From: Mycolicibacterium mageritense
GTDB lineage: Bacteria; Actinomycetota; Actinomycetes; Mycobacteriales; Mycobacteriaceae
NCBI RefSeq assembly: GCF_010727475.1
Contig: NZ_AP022567.1
Location: 3,348,001-3,412,000 of the forward strand
Length of the DNA stretch: 64,000 bases
Direction: 5' to 3'
Under the pieces are notes generated by a model. That model did not search any database and had not been told where the DNA came from. It worked only from the letters and a program-made list of their open reading frames with translations. This document shows, in pieces, positions 1 to 8,390 of the stretch. The translations under genes were made by a program, and so were the position numbers. Position 1 is the stretch's first letter, and every line of letters begins with the position of its first letter.

Positions 1-1157
1 TTGACGAACCCGCCGTGGCGGTTGACGGTGTCGACGATGACGCGGAAGAACTCGTTGAGCAGGTTGACGACCTCGGCGGCCGGGATGGTCGACGCCAGGT
101 GCGTCGAACCGACCAGGTCGACGAAAAGCACCGCGACGTCACGTTCCTGGCCGCCCAGCTCGGTGCCGCGTTCGAGCGCGCGGCGCGCGACATCCTCGCC
201 CACGTAGCGGCCGAACAGGTCGCGCAGTCGTTGCCGCTCGGCGAGGTCGCGCACCATGTCGTTGAACCCGGCCTGCAGCAAGCCCAGCTCGCTGGCGTCG
301 TAGATCTGCATGTGCGCGTTGTAGTTGCCGCGCTGTACTTCGCCCAGTGCCCAACGCAATTGGCGCAGCGGGTCGGCGATCGACATGGCCACCAGCACCG
401 TGCCGGACAGCCCGATCACCAGCGCGGCGACGGCCAGCAGCAGGAGCGGTGTGGTGAGCCGGTCGGCCGTCGCGGTGAGGATCGAGAACTTGCTGGCCAC
501 CAGCGCCAGCACGATAGCCAGGACCGGGACGCCCGTCGACAGCACCCAGGTGAGCACCTGGCGCAGGATCACGCCGGGCGCGTGGAAGTTCTCCGGCACG
601 CCGCCGCGCAGCGCGGCGACCGCGACCGGGCGCAGCACGCGTTCGGACTGCAGGTAGCCGATGATGGCCGTGGCGGTGGCACCGAGTGCGGTCGCCACGG
701 CGACGATGGGTGCCGAGCCGCTGGCCACGGGCCAGCTGGCGATGATGAACACGATGGACCCGAAACACCAGTTCGAGACGCTGATCAGGGTTCGGTAGAA
801 CGGCATCCGCAGGGCTCGCGTGCGGGCCAGCTCGGTGATCGCCGGATCGCCGTCGGCAAGCAGCGTGTCGCGCCGCTGCCAGCGGATGACCGGCAGCAGC
901 AGCCGCAGCGTCAGGTACGCACCGACGGTGAACGACACGAAGAGGTAGCCCAGGAACACCGCGAGGTTGGCGGCAGGCAGATCCTGCAGCTGGATGCGGT
1001 CCTCGGGCGGCAGGCCGAACCGCAGGAAGCCGAGCACGAACAGCGCGCCGATGATGTCGGCCTGCAGCATGCCCAGCGTGAACACCGGCCACGGGGTACG
1101 CGCGACCCAGCGGACGAATGCGCTGATTCGCCCGATCGGTACCGCCTCCGTGCTCAC
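1..1157 (-). CDS. Membrane-bound class III adenylate cyclase with HAMP domain (partial, 3' end outside window)
   Basis: The reverse strand reads from a GTG at 1157 to the window edge, so the C-terminus is missing. The N-terminal ~270 residues hold about six hydrophobic segments. A HAMP-like linker follows (residues about IADPLRQLRWALGEV), and then the start of a class III cyclase catalytic domain with the metal-binding block DVAVLFVDLVGSTHL. The architecture and position beside the DNA polymerase III delta' gene match M. tuberculosis Rv3645. The family makes cAMP from ATP at the inner membrane. The gene is divergent from holB with only 82 bp between starts, so the promoters lie back to back. 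The class is firm. The substrate and the signal sensed are inferred from the family, and the rest of the catalytic domain cannot be inspected. Confidence 0.88.
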   Translation of the reverse strand, partial: MSTEAVPIGRISAFVRWVARTPWPVFTLGMLQADIIGALFVLGFLRFGLPPEDRIQLQDLPAANLAVFLGYLFVSFTVGAYLTLRLLLPVIRWQRRDTLLADGDPAITELARTRALRMPFYRTLISVSNWCFGSIVFIIASWPVASGSAPIVAVATALGATATAIIGYLQSERVLRPVAVAALRGGVPENFHAPGVILRQVLTWVLSTGVPVLAIVLALVASKFSILTATADRLTTPLLLLAVAALVIGLSGTVLVAMSIADPLRQLRWALGEVQRGNYNAHMQIYDASELGLLQAGFNDMVRDLAERQRLRDLFGRYVGEDVARRALERGTELGGQERDVAVLFVDLVGSTHLASTIPAAEVVNLLNEFFRVIVDTVNRHGGFV

Positions 1158-1239
1158 CCGTTAACCGTATCGGGCCGGGGCGACGTTCATCGCGGCTGTG
1201 AGGAGGTTGTGTCCGCCCCGGCCACTACTGTTGGCGGTG

Positions 1240-2460
1240 ATGAGCGGTGTGTTTTCGCGTCTGGTGGGCCAGCACGTGGTGGAAAAGGAGCTGGTGGCGG
1301 CTGCTGTGGCCGCTCGCGGCGACGGTGGCGGTGATTCACCGCACAGCGCGACGGCGACCGGGACTATGACACACGCGTGGCTGATCACGGGTCCGCCCGG
1401 ATCGGGCCGCTCGGTCGCGGCGCTGTGCTTCGCCGCGGCGTTGCAGTGCACGTCGGACGGGGTGCCGGGCTGCGGCCAGTGCCGCGCGTGCACCACGACC
1501 ATGGCGGGCACGCACGCCGACGTGCGGCGCATCATCCCCGAAGGACTGTCCATCGCGGTCAAGGAGATGCGTGAGATCGTCCAGATCGCGTCGCGGCGGC
1601 CCGCGACCGGGCGGTGGCAGATCGTGGTGATCGAGGATGCCGACCGGCTCACCGAGGGCGCCGCGAACGCCCTGCTCAAGGTGGTCGAGGAGCCGCCGCC
1701 GTCGACGGTCTTCCTGCTGTGCGCGCCGTCGGTCGATCCCGAGGACATCGCGATCACGCTGCGCTCGCGCTGCCGGCACGTGGCGCTGACGACGCCTTCG
1801 GTCGAGGCCATCGCCGACGTGCTGATCTCGGGCGACGGCCTGCCGGCCGACGATGCCCGCTGGGCGGCGTCGGTCAGCGGCGGACATGTCGGGCGCGCGC
1901 GCCGGCTCGCGACCGATCCCGAGGCGCGCGAACGCCGGAAACGTGCGCTCGGGCTCGCGCGCGACGCCGCGACACCGTCACGCGCGTACGCGGCCGCCGA
2001 AGAGATGGTCGCGGTCGCCGAGGCCGAGGCGCTCGCGCTGACGGCTGGGCGCAACGAGGCCGAGATGGAGGAGCTCAAGACCGCGCTGGGCGCCGGCGGC
2101 ACCGGCAAGGGCACCGCGGGCACCACGCGAGGTACTGCCGGCGCGCTCAAGGAGCTGGAGAACCGGCAGAAATCGCGTAAGACCCGCGCGTCGCGCGATG
2201 CGCTGGACCGTGCGCTGATCGACCTCGCGACCTACTTCCGCGATGCGCTGCTGGTGTCGTCGGGGGCCGGCGGTGTCACGGCCAACCATCCCGACATGGC
2301 CGAGAAGGTCGCGGCGATGGCCGACCATGCCTCGCCGGACAAGCTGCTGCGCTGCATCGAGGCCGTGCTGGAGTGCCGCGAGGCGCTCGCGGTGAACGTC
2401 AAGCCCAAGTTCGCGGTCGACGCGATGGTGGCCACGGTCGGGCAGGCGCTGCGGGGATGA
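1240..2460 (+). CDS. holB: DNA polymerase III subunit delta' (clamp-loader ATPase)
   Basis: This 406-residue protein is a clamp-loader AAA+ subunit. It has a P-loop GPPGSGRS (residues 51-58), four cysteines at 70, 78, 81 and 84 forming the zinc module typical of gamma/tau/delta', and the block VVIEDADRLTEGAANALLKVVEEPP around residue 130. It would act in the replisome, loading the beta sliding clamp. It corresponds to Rv3644c. I chose the ATG at 1240 because it starts directly at SGVFSRLVGQ. A GTG lies immediately before it at 1237, and a TACTGT -10-like hexamer (1226-1231) would place transcription start at about 1237, so the mRNA may be leaderless. The tRNA promoter follows within 11 bp of the stop. 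Confidence 0.9.
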   Translation: MSGVFSRLVGQHVVEKELVAAAVAARGDGGGDSPHSATATGTMTHAWLITGPPGSGRSVAALCFAAALQCTSDGVPGCGQCRACTTTMAGTHADVRRIIPEGLSIAVKEMREIVQIASRRPATGRWQIVVIEDADRLTEGAANALLKVVEEPPPSTVFLLCAPSVDPEDIAITLRSRCRHVALTTPSVEAIADVLISGDGLPADDARWAASVSGGHVGRARRLATDPEARERRKRALGLARDAATPSRAYAAAEEMVAVAEAEALALTAGRNEAEMEELKTALGAGGTGKGTAGTTRGTAGALKELENRQKSRKTRASRDALDRALIDLATYFRDALLVSSGAGGVTANHPDMAEKVAAMADHASPDKLLRCIEAVLECREALAVNVKPKFAVDAMVATVGQALRG

Positions 2461-2470
2461 CGGCCTGGCT

Positions 2471-2521
2471 TTGGTGGTGCGGGATGTCTGCCGTAGACTC
2501 GTCCCGCCTGGTGCGCCAGGC
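2471..2521 (+). promoter_or_regulatory. Promoter and 5' leader hairpin of tRNA-Thr
   Basis: A TTGGTG -35 (2471-2476) and a TAGACT -10 (2494-2499) are separated by exactly 17 bp, which is a good mycobacterial sigma-A-type promoter. Transcription would start near 2506. A 6-bp hairpin GCCTGG-TGCG-CCAGGC (2506-2521) then ends two bases before the mature tRNA, so it would form the precursor leader presented to RNase P. Confidence 0.7.
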
Positions 2522-2523
2522 GC

Positions 2524-2596
2524 GCCACCTTAGCTCAGTCGGCAGAGCGATTCACTCGTAATGAATAGGTCGGGGGTTCGATTCCCCCAGGTGGCT
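2524..2596 (+). tRNA. tRNA-Thr (anticodon CGT)
   Basis: A complete cloverleaf can be drawn. The acceptor stem is GCCACCT/AGGTGGC (2524-2530 with 2589-2595). The D-arm contains TTAGCTCAGTCGG. The anticodon arm has the loop CTCGTAA with anticodon CGT, which reads ACG threonine codons. The T-arm is GGGGG-TTCGATT-CCCCC, and T2596 is the discriminator. CCA is not encoded, as usual in mycobacteria. The variable loop is short (class I). Confidence 0.96.
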
Positions 2597-2621
2597 CTCA
2601 TCTTCGTCGTCGTCATCATCG

Positions 2622-2786
2622 TCACGTCCACGGCCCGTTACGCGGGTCGTACGGCGGCTGTTGCCCATAGGGCGGGTACGGCGGCTGAGGCGGTCCCTGA
2701 TTACGGCCCTTGGAGCTCTTGACCACGAGCACGACGAGAAACCCGATGATGGCCATCGCCACGACCAGAAGAAGCAGGATCGTCAT
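2622..2786 (-). CDS. 54-residue single-pass membrane protein with Pro/Tyr-rich tail
   Basis: The protein begins MTILLLLVVAMAIIGFLVVLVV, a strong N-terminal transmembrane segment or uncleaved signal anchor (residues 2-22). A short basic stretch KSSKGR follows, then a Pro/Tyr/Gln-rich tail (PPQPPYPPYGQQPPYDP). Its ATG overlaps the stop of the upstream gene at 2783 by 4 bases (ATGA), which indicates translational coupling. No family is recognised. The proline/tyrosine repeats resemble tails of many actinobacterial envelope proteins. It is short enough to be missed by routine gene finding, but the coupling and the clean membrane segment favour a real gene. Confidence 0.65.
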   Translation of the reverse strand: MTILLLLVVAMAIIGFLVVLVVKSSKGRNQGPPQPPYPPYGQQPPYDPRNGPWT

Positions 2787-3157
2787 TCCGTAGACGCTAT
2801 GCCCTCGCGAAGTGACTCGCGCGCGACCTTGCAGGCCGTGTTGGCGGCGGGGAAGCCCGCGTATCCGCTGGAGTGGTAGATGACCTCGGCGATCTCGTCC
2901 TCAGAAAGCCCGTTGGTGCGGGCGATCTGCACGTGGGCTTTGAGCTCGTCGGTGGCCCGCAGCGCGATCAGGATGCCCAGCGTGACGAGGCTGCGGTCCC
3001 GAAGGCTCAGGCCTTCGCGGGCCCACAACCGGCCGAACACGTTGTCGACGCCGATCTCGAGCAGTTCGTCGCCGAAAGTGCCGTCCCGCAACTGCAATTC
3101 ACTGTCGGGCAGTAACTCCCGGAACACCCGCAGACCCTGTTCGCGTACGTCAGTCAT
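2783..3157 (-). CDS. Carboxymuconolactone decarboxylase family protein
   Basis: This 124-residue protein fits the gamma-carboxymuconolactone decarboxylase fold: an N-terminal GTFGDELLEIGVDNVFGRLWAREGLSLRDRSLVTLGILIALRATDELKAHVQIARTNG, followed by EIAEVIYHSSGYAGFPAANTA. It lacks the CxxC of the AhpD peroxidase subgroup, so decarboxylase-like rather than peroxidase activity is more likely. The true substrate cannot be named, because the family has many unassigned members outside protocatechuate pathways and no other beta-ketoadipate genes are nearby. I chose the ATG at 3157 (MTDVREQG). Longer readings upstream are low-complexity. It is translationally coupled to the 54-residue membrane protein downstream. 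Confidence 0.8.
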   Translation of the reverse strand: MTDVREQGLRVFRELLPDSELQLRDGTFGDELLEIGVDNVFGRLWAREGLSLRDRSLVTLGILIALRATDELKAHVQIARTNGLSEDEIAEVIYHSSGYAGFPAANTACKVARESLREGIASTE

Positions 3158-3231
3158 ACCTGCCAGCTTCGCACCCGGTGCGGATCCTGGCCTGTCTTGG
3201 TCGGTGTGTGCCGCAGGTGAACCCGACCCCG

Positions 3232-4983
3232 CTACTTCGGCGCCAGAAATCCGACCGGCCCGGGCGAGATGCACACCGACAGTGCCGCGGTGTTGGCCCG
3301 CACGGTGATCGCGTCACCGGCCCCGGGCAGGCGGACGAAAACCCGGTTGAGCCCGGGCCGCACGGGCACCTTGGCCTCGGGCCCTTCAGAAAGGGCCATG
3401 GTCAGCGAGCCGTCGCTGTTGGCGAGGTAGTTGATCTCGGCGGTCCAGTCCGCGGGCAGCAGGGGTCCGTCGAGCGGCATGCGCACCGGAAAATCGGGCT
3501 GGATCAGGTAGCCGCAGTTGGCCGCGGGCCCCTCGACGATGGTGCGCACCCAGGTCACCTGGGCCGGCAGCAGCGTGCCGGAGCGATCGAACATGCGGAG
3601 ATCTGTTGTTGCCGAGGCGAATTCGGGACGCGGTTGGGCGAGTGCGAACATGTGGCTGGCCAGGTTCTCGGGGAATGCGACGCGCTGCAGGATCAGCGGG
3701 TCCACCTCCTGGTCGAGCAACGGGGCGTCCGACGTGGCGGCCAGGCCCGCGCGGGCGTTGTTCAGATACGACGGCACCGGGCTGTCGCGCCACACCCGCA
3801 GGAACGTCGCGGTCGAGTACAGGCTGCTCACGATGAACACGACCGCCACCCCGACGGCAACGGCGGTGCGCCGCCGCGAGGCATCCAGCCGGGGCGAGGT
3901 GCGGTTGGGTGCGCAGAACCCCACGGCGGCGAGCAGTGCGAGCACCACCACCAGATCCGGCAGGTAGCGCAGCGTCTGCGCCAGTTCCAGCGCCGTGAAC
4001 CGCGACGAGCGCATCAGATAGATAGGTATCTGGCACGCGACGGCATAGCCGAGCGCGACCGCGAGCACGGGCCAGATGCGCTGTTTGCGGGCCAGCGCCA
4101 GGGCCACGGCCGCGATCACCACGACCCAGCCCAGCACCATGACGCTCGCGGGCGGCGTGGCCCACGGCGACGCCGGCGCCCAGCGCTGCCACGCCCACGG
4201 CCCGCCGACCAGGCCCGGCACGATGCCGTGTGTGAACGACCGGCCCAGCAGGTCTCCCGTCATCGCGACGTCGAAACTCCACCGCTTCTGGTCGACGACC
4301 ATCAGATACACCCCGATCCACGCGACGGTCAGCGCCAGACAGGCCAGCCACAGGCGCAGCCCGCGCCGCCAGACCTCGCGCACGCCGAACGACCCGGTCA
4401 CGTATCCGAGCAGGGCCACCACCGCGAACGCCACGAACGGGATCACCGCGGCCTTCTCGAAGAACAGCAGCCCGCCGAAGTACACCAGCACCCCGGCGAC
4501 GGCATAGCGCGGCTGCCGCGTGCGCATCAGCAGGATCGCGTCGGCACACACCCACGCGAGCGCGGCCTGCATCGGCAGGGTGTTCAGCCCGGCCGCCCAC
4601 CACGCGAAACCGGGTATCGCCAACGGCGTGAACAACGCGAAGGTCAGCGGCACCAGCAGCACGGGCCGCCAGCCCAAGATCACCCACAGCGCACGCAGCA
4701 ATGCCAGCGACGCGAGCGCTTGCAGCACCACGAGGCTCACCGCGGGCCACACCCAGGAGAACGGCGCCAGCCGCGTGATCGCACCGGACACCAGGAACGC
4801 GGCGGGCATCACGTGGCCGTCGTGGTCGTCGAAAAGGTACGACGGCGACAGCAGATTCTGGGTGCCCGCGCGGCCGACGAGGATCAGATCGTCCCAGTAG
4901 AAATAACCGCCGAAAGCCACCACGCCCCGGACCACGAGATGCGCCACGAGCAGTGCCGCAGCGGCGCGGGGAACCCATTTCAC
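3232..4983 (-). CDS. Polytopic membrane protein (Rv3635-like), probable GT-C-type or cell-wall glycan protein
   Basis: This 583-residue protein has a signal anchor-like N-terminus and about 10-12 hydrophobic helices over residues 1-370. A largely extracytoplasmic C-terminal region of ~200 residues follows. An acidic pair in the first external loop (FYWDDLILVGRAG, near residue 30) and the overall layout recall GT-C glycosyltransferases that use polyprenyl-phosphate sugars. The gene is divergent from galE1 with a 57-bp gap, as Rv3635 is from Rv3634c in M. tuberculosis. A role in envelope glycan assembly is therefore plausible but not shown. Several long open frames lie antisense to it. They are GC-bias shadows. 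Confidence 0.8.
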   Translation of the reverse strand: MKWVPRAAAALLVAHLVVRGVVAFGGYFYWDDLILVGRAGTQNLLSPSYLFDDHDGHVMPAAFLVSGAITRLAPFSWVWPAVSLVVLQALASLALLRALWVILGWRPVLLVPLTFALFTPLAIPGFAWWAAGLNTLPMQAALAWVCADAILLMRTRQPRYAVAGVLVYFGGLLFFEKAAVIPFVAFAVVALLGYVTGSFGVREVWRRGLRLWLACLALTVAWIGVYLMVVDQKRWSFDVAMTGDLLGRSFTHGIVPGLVGGPWAWQRWAPASPWATPPASVMVLGWVVVIAAVALALARKQRIWPVLAVALGYAVACQIPIYLMRSSRFTALELAQTLRYLPDLVVVLALLAAVGFCAPNRTSPRLDASRRRTAVAVGVAVVFIVSSLYSTATFLRVWRDSPVPSYLNNARAGLAATSDAPLLDQEVDPLILQRVAFPENLASHMFALAQPRPEFASATTDLRMFDRSGTLLPAQVTWVRTIVEGPAANCGYLIQPDFPVRMPLDGPLLPADWTAEINYLANSDGSLTMALSEGPEAKVPVRPGLNRVFVRLPGAGDAITVRANTAALSVCISPGPVGFLAPK

Positions 4984-5040
4984 TCTTTCCGACTGTACGG
5001 TCCGAGCGGATCCGCAGCCGACGTCGGTATGGTGTGCGGC

Positions 5041-5982
5041 GTGCGAACACTGGTGACGGGCGCGGCGGGTTTCATCGGATCGACGCTGGTAGATCGGCTA
5101 CTGGCAGACGGGCACAGCGTCGTCGGCATCGATGACCTCAGCACCGGTCGGGTCGACAACCTGCAGGATGCCGACAACGACAAGAACTTCGAGTTCGTCA
5201 AGGCTGACATCGTCGACGCCGATCTGATCGGGCTGCTCGCCGAGATGCGGCCCGAGGTGGTGTTCCATCTCGCAGCGCAGATCTCGGTCAAGCGCTCGGT
5301 CGACGATCCGCAGCTCGATTCGACGGTCAACGTGGTCGGCACGGTGCGGCTGGCCGAGGCCGCGCGGCGGGCCGGCGTGCGCAAGGTCGTGCACACGTCG
5401 TCAGGCGGTTCGATCTACGGCACCCCGCCGGTCTATCCGACGAGCGAGGACGTCGCGACCGATCCGGCGTCGCCGTACGCGGCGAGCAAGGTGGCCGGCG
5501 AGGTGTATCTCAACACCTTCCGCAACCTCTACGACCTGGACTGCTCGCACATCGCGCCGGCCAATGTGTACGGCCCGCGGCAGGATCCGCACGGCGAGGC
5601 GGGCGTGGTGGCGATCTTCGCGCAGGCCCTGCTGGCCGGCCGGCCGACCAAGATCTTCGGAGACGGCAGCGACACCCGCGATTACGTGTACGTCGACGAC
5701 GTCGTGGACGCCTTCGTACGGGCGTCGGGCACCGAGGGCGGTGGATTGCGGTTCAACGTGGGCACGGGTGTGGAGACCTCGACGCGCGAGCTGCACACCG
5801 TGATCGCCAAGGCGGTCGGCGCAGCGGACGAGCCCGAGTTCCATCCGCCGCGCCTGGGGGATCTGCGGCGTTCGAAACTGGACATCAGCCGGGCGAAGAA
5901 ACTGCTCGGTTGGCAGCCGGACGTGGCGCTTTCGACGGGCGTCGAGCGGACTGTCGATTTCTTCCGCAACAATCCTCGATGA
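5041..5982 (+). CDS. galE1: UDP-glucose 4-epimerase / NAD-dependent sugar epimerase
   Basis: This 313-residue short-chain dehydrogenase-type epimerase has an NAD-binding TGAAGFIGS motif (residues 6-14), HTSSGGSIYG, the catalytic YAASK motif (Tyr-x-x-x-Lys), and NVYGPRQDP. It matches M. tuberculosis GalE1 (Rv3634c) closely. The family interconverts UDP-glucose and UDP-galactose, supplying galactan synthesis. The GTG at 5041 was chosen because the protein then starts VRTLVTGAAG. A TATGGT -10 (5028-5033) ends 7 bases before it, which indicates a leaderless mRNA. An in-frame ATG at 5029 lies inside that -10 and is less likely. GalNAc precursors for the ppgS operon would need a related epimerase, but this enzyme's activity on UDP-GlcNAc is unknown. 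Confidence 0.9.
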   Translation: MRTLVTGAAGFIGSTLVDRLLADGHSVVGIDDLSTGRVDNLQDADNDKNFEFVKADIVDADLIGLLAEMRPEVVFHLAAQISVKRSVDDPQLDSTVNVVGTVRLAEAARRAGVRKVVHTSSGGSIYGTPPVYPTSEDVATDPASPYAASKVAGEVYLNTFRNLYDLDCSHIAPANVYGPRQDPHGEAGVVAIFAQALLAGRPTKIFGDGSDTRDYVYVDDVVDAFVRASGTEGGGLRFNVGTGVETSTRELHTVIAKAVGAADEPEFHPPRLGDLRRSKLDISRAKKLLGWQPDVALSTGVERTVDFFRNNPR

Positions 5983-5987
5983 AAAGA

Positions 5988-6016
5988 TTGTAAGCACTTA
6001 CTTTCTGGGTTAGCGT
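5988..6016 (+). promoter_or_regulatory. Promoter with TetR-type palindrome upstream of the amidohydrolase-tetR operon
   Basis: The -35 TTGTAA (5988-5993) and -10 TAGCGT (6011-6016) are 17 bp apart. The perfect palindrome GTAAG-CA-CTTAC (5990-6001) overlaps the -35 and the spacer. The start codon at 6023 sits 6 bases after the -10 and has no Shine-Dalgarno sequence, so the transcript should be leaderless. The downstream TetR protein (7809) is the obvious candidate for binding here. Confidence 0.7.
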
Positions 6017-6022
6017 GACGTC

Positions 6023-7807
6023 ATGCCCTATGACGTCATCGTGCGTAACGGTCTGTGGTTCGACGGCACCGGCAAGCCCCCCAAGGTCAGAACGCTCGGC
6101 ATCCGCGACGGCGTCGTGGCCACGGTGTCGGTCGAGCCGCTCGACGAGTCCGGGTGCCCCGAGGTGATCGACGCGGGCGGCAAGTGGGTCGTGCCGGGCT
6201 TCATCGACGTGCACACGCACTACGACGCCGAGGTGCTGCTCGATCCGGGCCTGCGCGAGTCGGTGCGCCACGGCGTCACCACGGTCCTGCTCGGCATGTG
6301 TTCGCTGTCCACGGTGTACTCCGACACCGAGGACGCCGCCGACCTGTTCAGCCGCGTCGAGGCCGTGCCGCGCACGTTCGTGCTCGGTGCGTTGGAGAAG
6401 AACAAGACCTGGTCGGGGCCGGCCGAGTACGTCAAGGCCATCGACGAACTGCCGCTCGGCCCCAACATCAGCTCCATGCTGGGGCACTCGGACCTGCGCG
6501 CATCGGTGCTCGGCCTGGATCGGGCCACCACGCGCGGTGTGACGCCGACCGATGACGAACTCGAGACCATGGCACGCAAGCTCGACGAGGCGCTCGAAGC
6601 GGGCATGCTCGGCATGTCCGGCATGGACGCCGCGATCGACAAGCTCGACGGCGATCGCTTCCGCTCGCGTGCCCTGCCGTCGACCTTCGCCACCTGGCGG
6701 GAACGCAGGCGTCTCATCAAGGTGCTGCGCAAGCGCGGGCGCGTGCTGCAGAGTGCGCCCAACGTCGCCAAGGCGCAGGAGGCGCTCAACTTCTTCCTGG
6801 AGAGCAGCGGCCTGTTCGGTCGCCGTCGCGGCGTCAAGATGAGCCTGCTGGTCTCCGCCGACGCCAAGTCCGCACCCGGTGCCGTGCATGTGCTCGGGCG
6901 GGGCACGCGGCTGCTCAACAAGATCCTGGACGCCAAGGTGCGCTTCCAGCATCTGCCGGTGCCGTTCGAATTGTATTCGGACGGAATCGATCTGCCGGTT
7001 TTCGAGGAGTTCGGCGCGGGCACCGCTGCGCTGCACCTACGCGATCAGCTGGAGCGCAACAAGCTGCTGGCCGATCCCGAGTACCGGCGCCGCTTCCGCA
7101 AGTCGTTCGACCGCCGCAAGCTCGGTCCGACGTTGTGGCACCGCGACTTCCACGACGCCACCATCGTCGAATGCCCTGACAAGAGCCTGATCGGCAAGAG
7201 CTTCGGGCAGATCGCCGACGAGCGTGGCATCCACCCGCTCGACGCGTTCCTCGACGTCCTCGTCGACAACGGCGAGCGCAACGTCCGCTGGACCACCATC
7301 GTCGCCAACGACCGCCCCAAGCAGCTCGACAAGTTGGCCAAGGAGCCGTCGGTGCACATGGGCTTCTCGGATGCCGGTGCGCACCTGCGGAACATGGCCT
7401 TCTACAACTACGCGCTGCGGCTGCTCAAACGGGTTCGTGACGCACAGCTGGCGGGCAGGCCGTTCCTCACCACCGAGCATGCCGTGTACCGGTTGACGGG
7501 TGAGGTCGCCGACTGGTTCGGCGTCGACGCGGGCACCCTGCGCGAAGGCGAGCGTGCCGATTTCGTGGTCATCGACCCGCGGGGCCTCGACGACTCGGTG
7601 GACGCGTATCACGAGGAGACGGTGCCGTTCTACGGCGGCCTGAGCCGCATGGTCAACCGCAACGACGACGCCGTCGTCGTGACTGCCGTCAACGGTCAGG
7701 TCGTGTTCCGCGCCGGGCAGTTCCGCGAAGGCTACGGTGAGACCGTGAAATCCGGTCACTACCTACCTGCCCGCGGGGCCCGGCGGGCTGCCACGCAACC
7801 GGTCTGA
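6023..7807 (+). CDS. N-acyl-D-amino-acid deacylase-type amidohydrolase
   Basis: This 594-residue amidohydrolase-superfamily enzyme has a metal-binding HTHYD motif (His64, His66) after a small N-terminal beta-sandwich (residues 1-55). A late FSDAGAHLRNM motif supplies the catalytic aspartate region, and a C-terminal beta-sandwich carries GERADFVVID. This is the D-aminoacylase/dihydroorotase-like layout. The family hydrolyses N-acyl-D-amino acids or cyclic amides in the cytosol, but the exact substrate cannot be read from sequence. The mRNA looks leaderless, and the TetR gene follows after a single base, so the two form an operon with autoregulation likely. Confidence 0.82.
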   Translation: MPYDVIVRNGLWFDGTGKPPKVRTLGIRDGVVATVSVEPLDESGCPEVIDAGGKWVVPGFIDVHTHYDAEVLLDPGLRESVRHGVTTVLLGMCSLSTVYSDTEDAADLFSRVEAVPRTFVLGALEKNKTWSGPAEYVKAIDELPLGPNISSMLGHSDLRASVLGLDRATTRGVTPTDDELETMARKLDEALEAGMLGMSGMDAAIDKLDGDRFRSRALPSTFATWRERRRLIKVLRKRGRVLQSAPNVAKAQEALNFFLESSGLFGRRRGVKMSLLVSADAKSAPGAVHVLGRGTRLLNKILDAKVRFQHLPVPFELYSDGIDLPVFEEFGAGTAALHLRDQLERNKLLADPEYRRRFRKSFDRRKLGPTLWHRDFHDATIVECPDKSLIGKSFGQIADERGIHPLDAFLDVLVDNGERNVRWTTIVANDRPKQLDKLAKEPSVHMGFSDAGAHLRNMAFYNYALRLLKRVRDAQLAGRPFLTTEHAVYRLTGEVADWFGVDAGTLREGERADFVVIDPRGLDDSVDAYHEETVPFYGGLSRMVNRNDDAVVVTAVNGQVVFRAGQFREGYGETVKSGHYLPARGARRAATQPV

Positions 7808-7808
7808 G

Positions 7809-8390
7809 ATGGCCCGGACGCAACAGCAGCGCCGCGAGGAAACGGTCGCACGGCTACTCGATGCCGGCATCGAGACCATCATTGAGGTCGGCTACGCGAA
7901 GGCTTCGGCCGCCGTGATCGCCAGGCGGGCCAAGGTTTCCGACGGCGCGCTGTTCCGGCATTTCCCCACCATGAGCGACTTCATGGCGGCCACGGCGCAA
8001 GAGGTGGCGCGCCGTCAGTTGGAGCTGGGCAGCAAGCTGGTCGCGGAGATCCCCGCCGACCAGCCGCCGCTACCTGCGGTGCTGACGATCCTGCGGGACA
8101 TCGCGGGCAGCGACACCAACACCGTGTGGCACGAGCTCATGATGGCGGCCCGAACCGACGAAAAGCTGAGGGGCCCACTGCAAACGGTGCTCGCCGAGTA
8201 CATCGACAACATCTACGAAACCGCCAAGAGCGGGCCGGGGATGGACCAGGTTCCCGAAGACGTCTTCGCGGTTCTGCTGACCATCGTGGTCAACACGTTC
8301 GACGGCGCCGCCATGGTGCGCCGCGTGCTGCCGCTCCCGGAACTCGAAGAGGCCAGGATCGCGGCACTGACCGAATTGCTCAGTCGTTAG
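7809..8390 (+). CDS. TetR family transcriptional regulator
   Basis: This 193-residue protein has a TetR N-terminal helix-turn-helix (residues about 10-55, TIIEVGYAKASAAVIARRAKVSDGALFRHFPTMSDFM) and an unassigned ligand domain. It starts one base after the amidohydrolase stop and has no promoter of its own. The likely target is the GTAAG-CA-CTTAC palindrome in front of the operon. Its 3' end overlaps the convergent DUF2304 gene by 11 bases. The effector is unknown; a substrate or product of the amidohydrolase is the natural guess. Confidence 0.85.
   Translation: MARTQQQRREETVARLLDAGIETIIEVGYAKASAAVIARRAKVSDGALFRHFPTMSDFMAATAQEVARRQLELGSKLVAEIPADQPPLPAVLTILRDIAGSDTNTVWHELMMAARTDEKLRGPLQTVLAEYIDNIYETAKSGPGMDQVPEDVFAVLLTIVVNTFDGAAMVRRVLPLPELEEARIAALTELLSR

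Noticed and set aside
3178..5040. A long plus-strand frame running into galE1, suggesting a large fusion protein
   Set aside because: The first ~620 residues are His/Arg/Gln-rich low-complexity sequence antisense to the Rv3635-like membrane gene. The epimerase starts at 5041.
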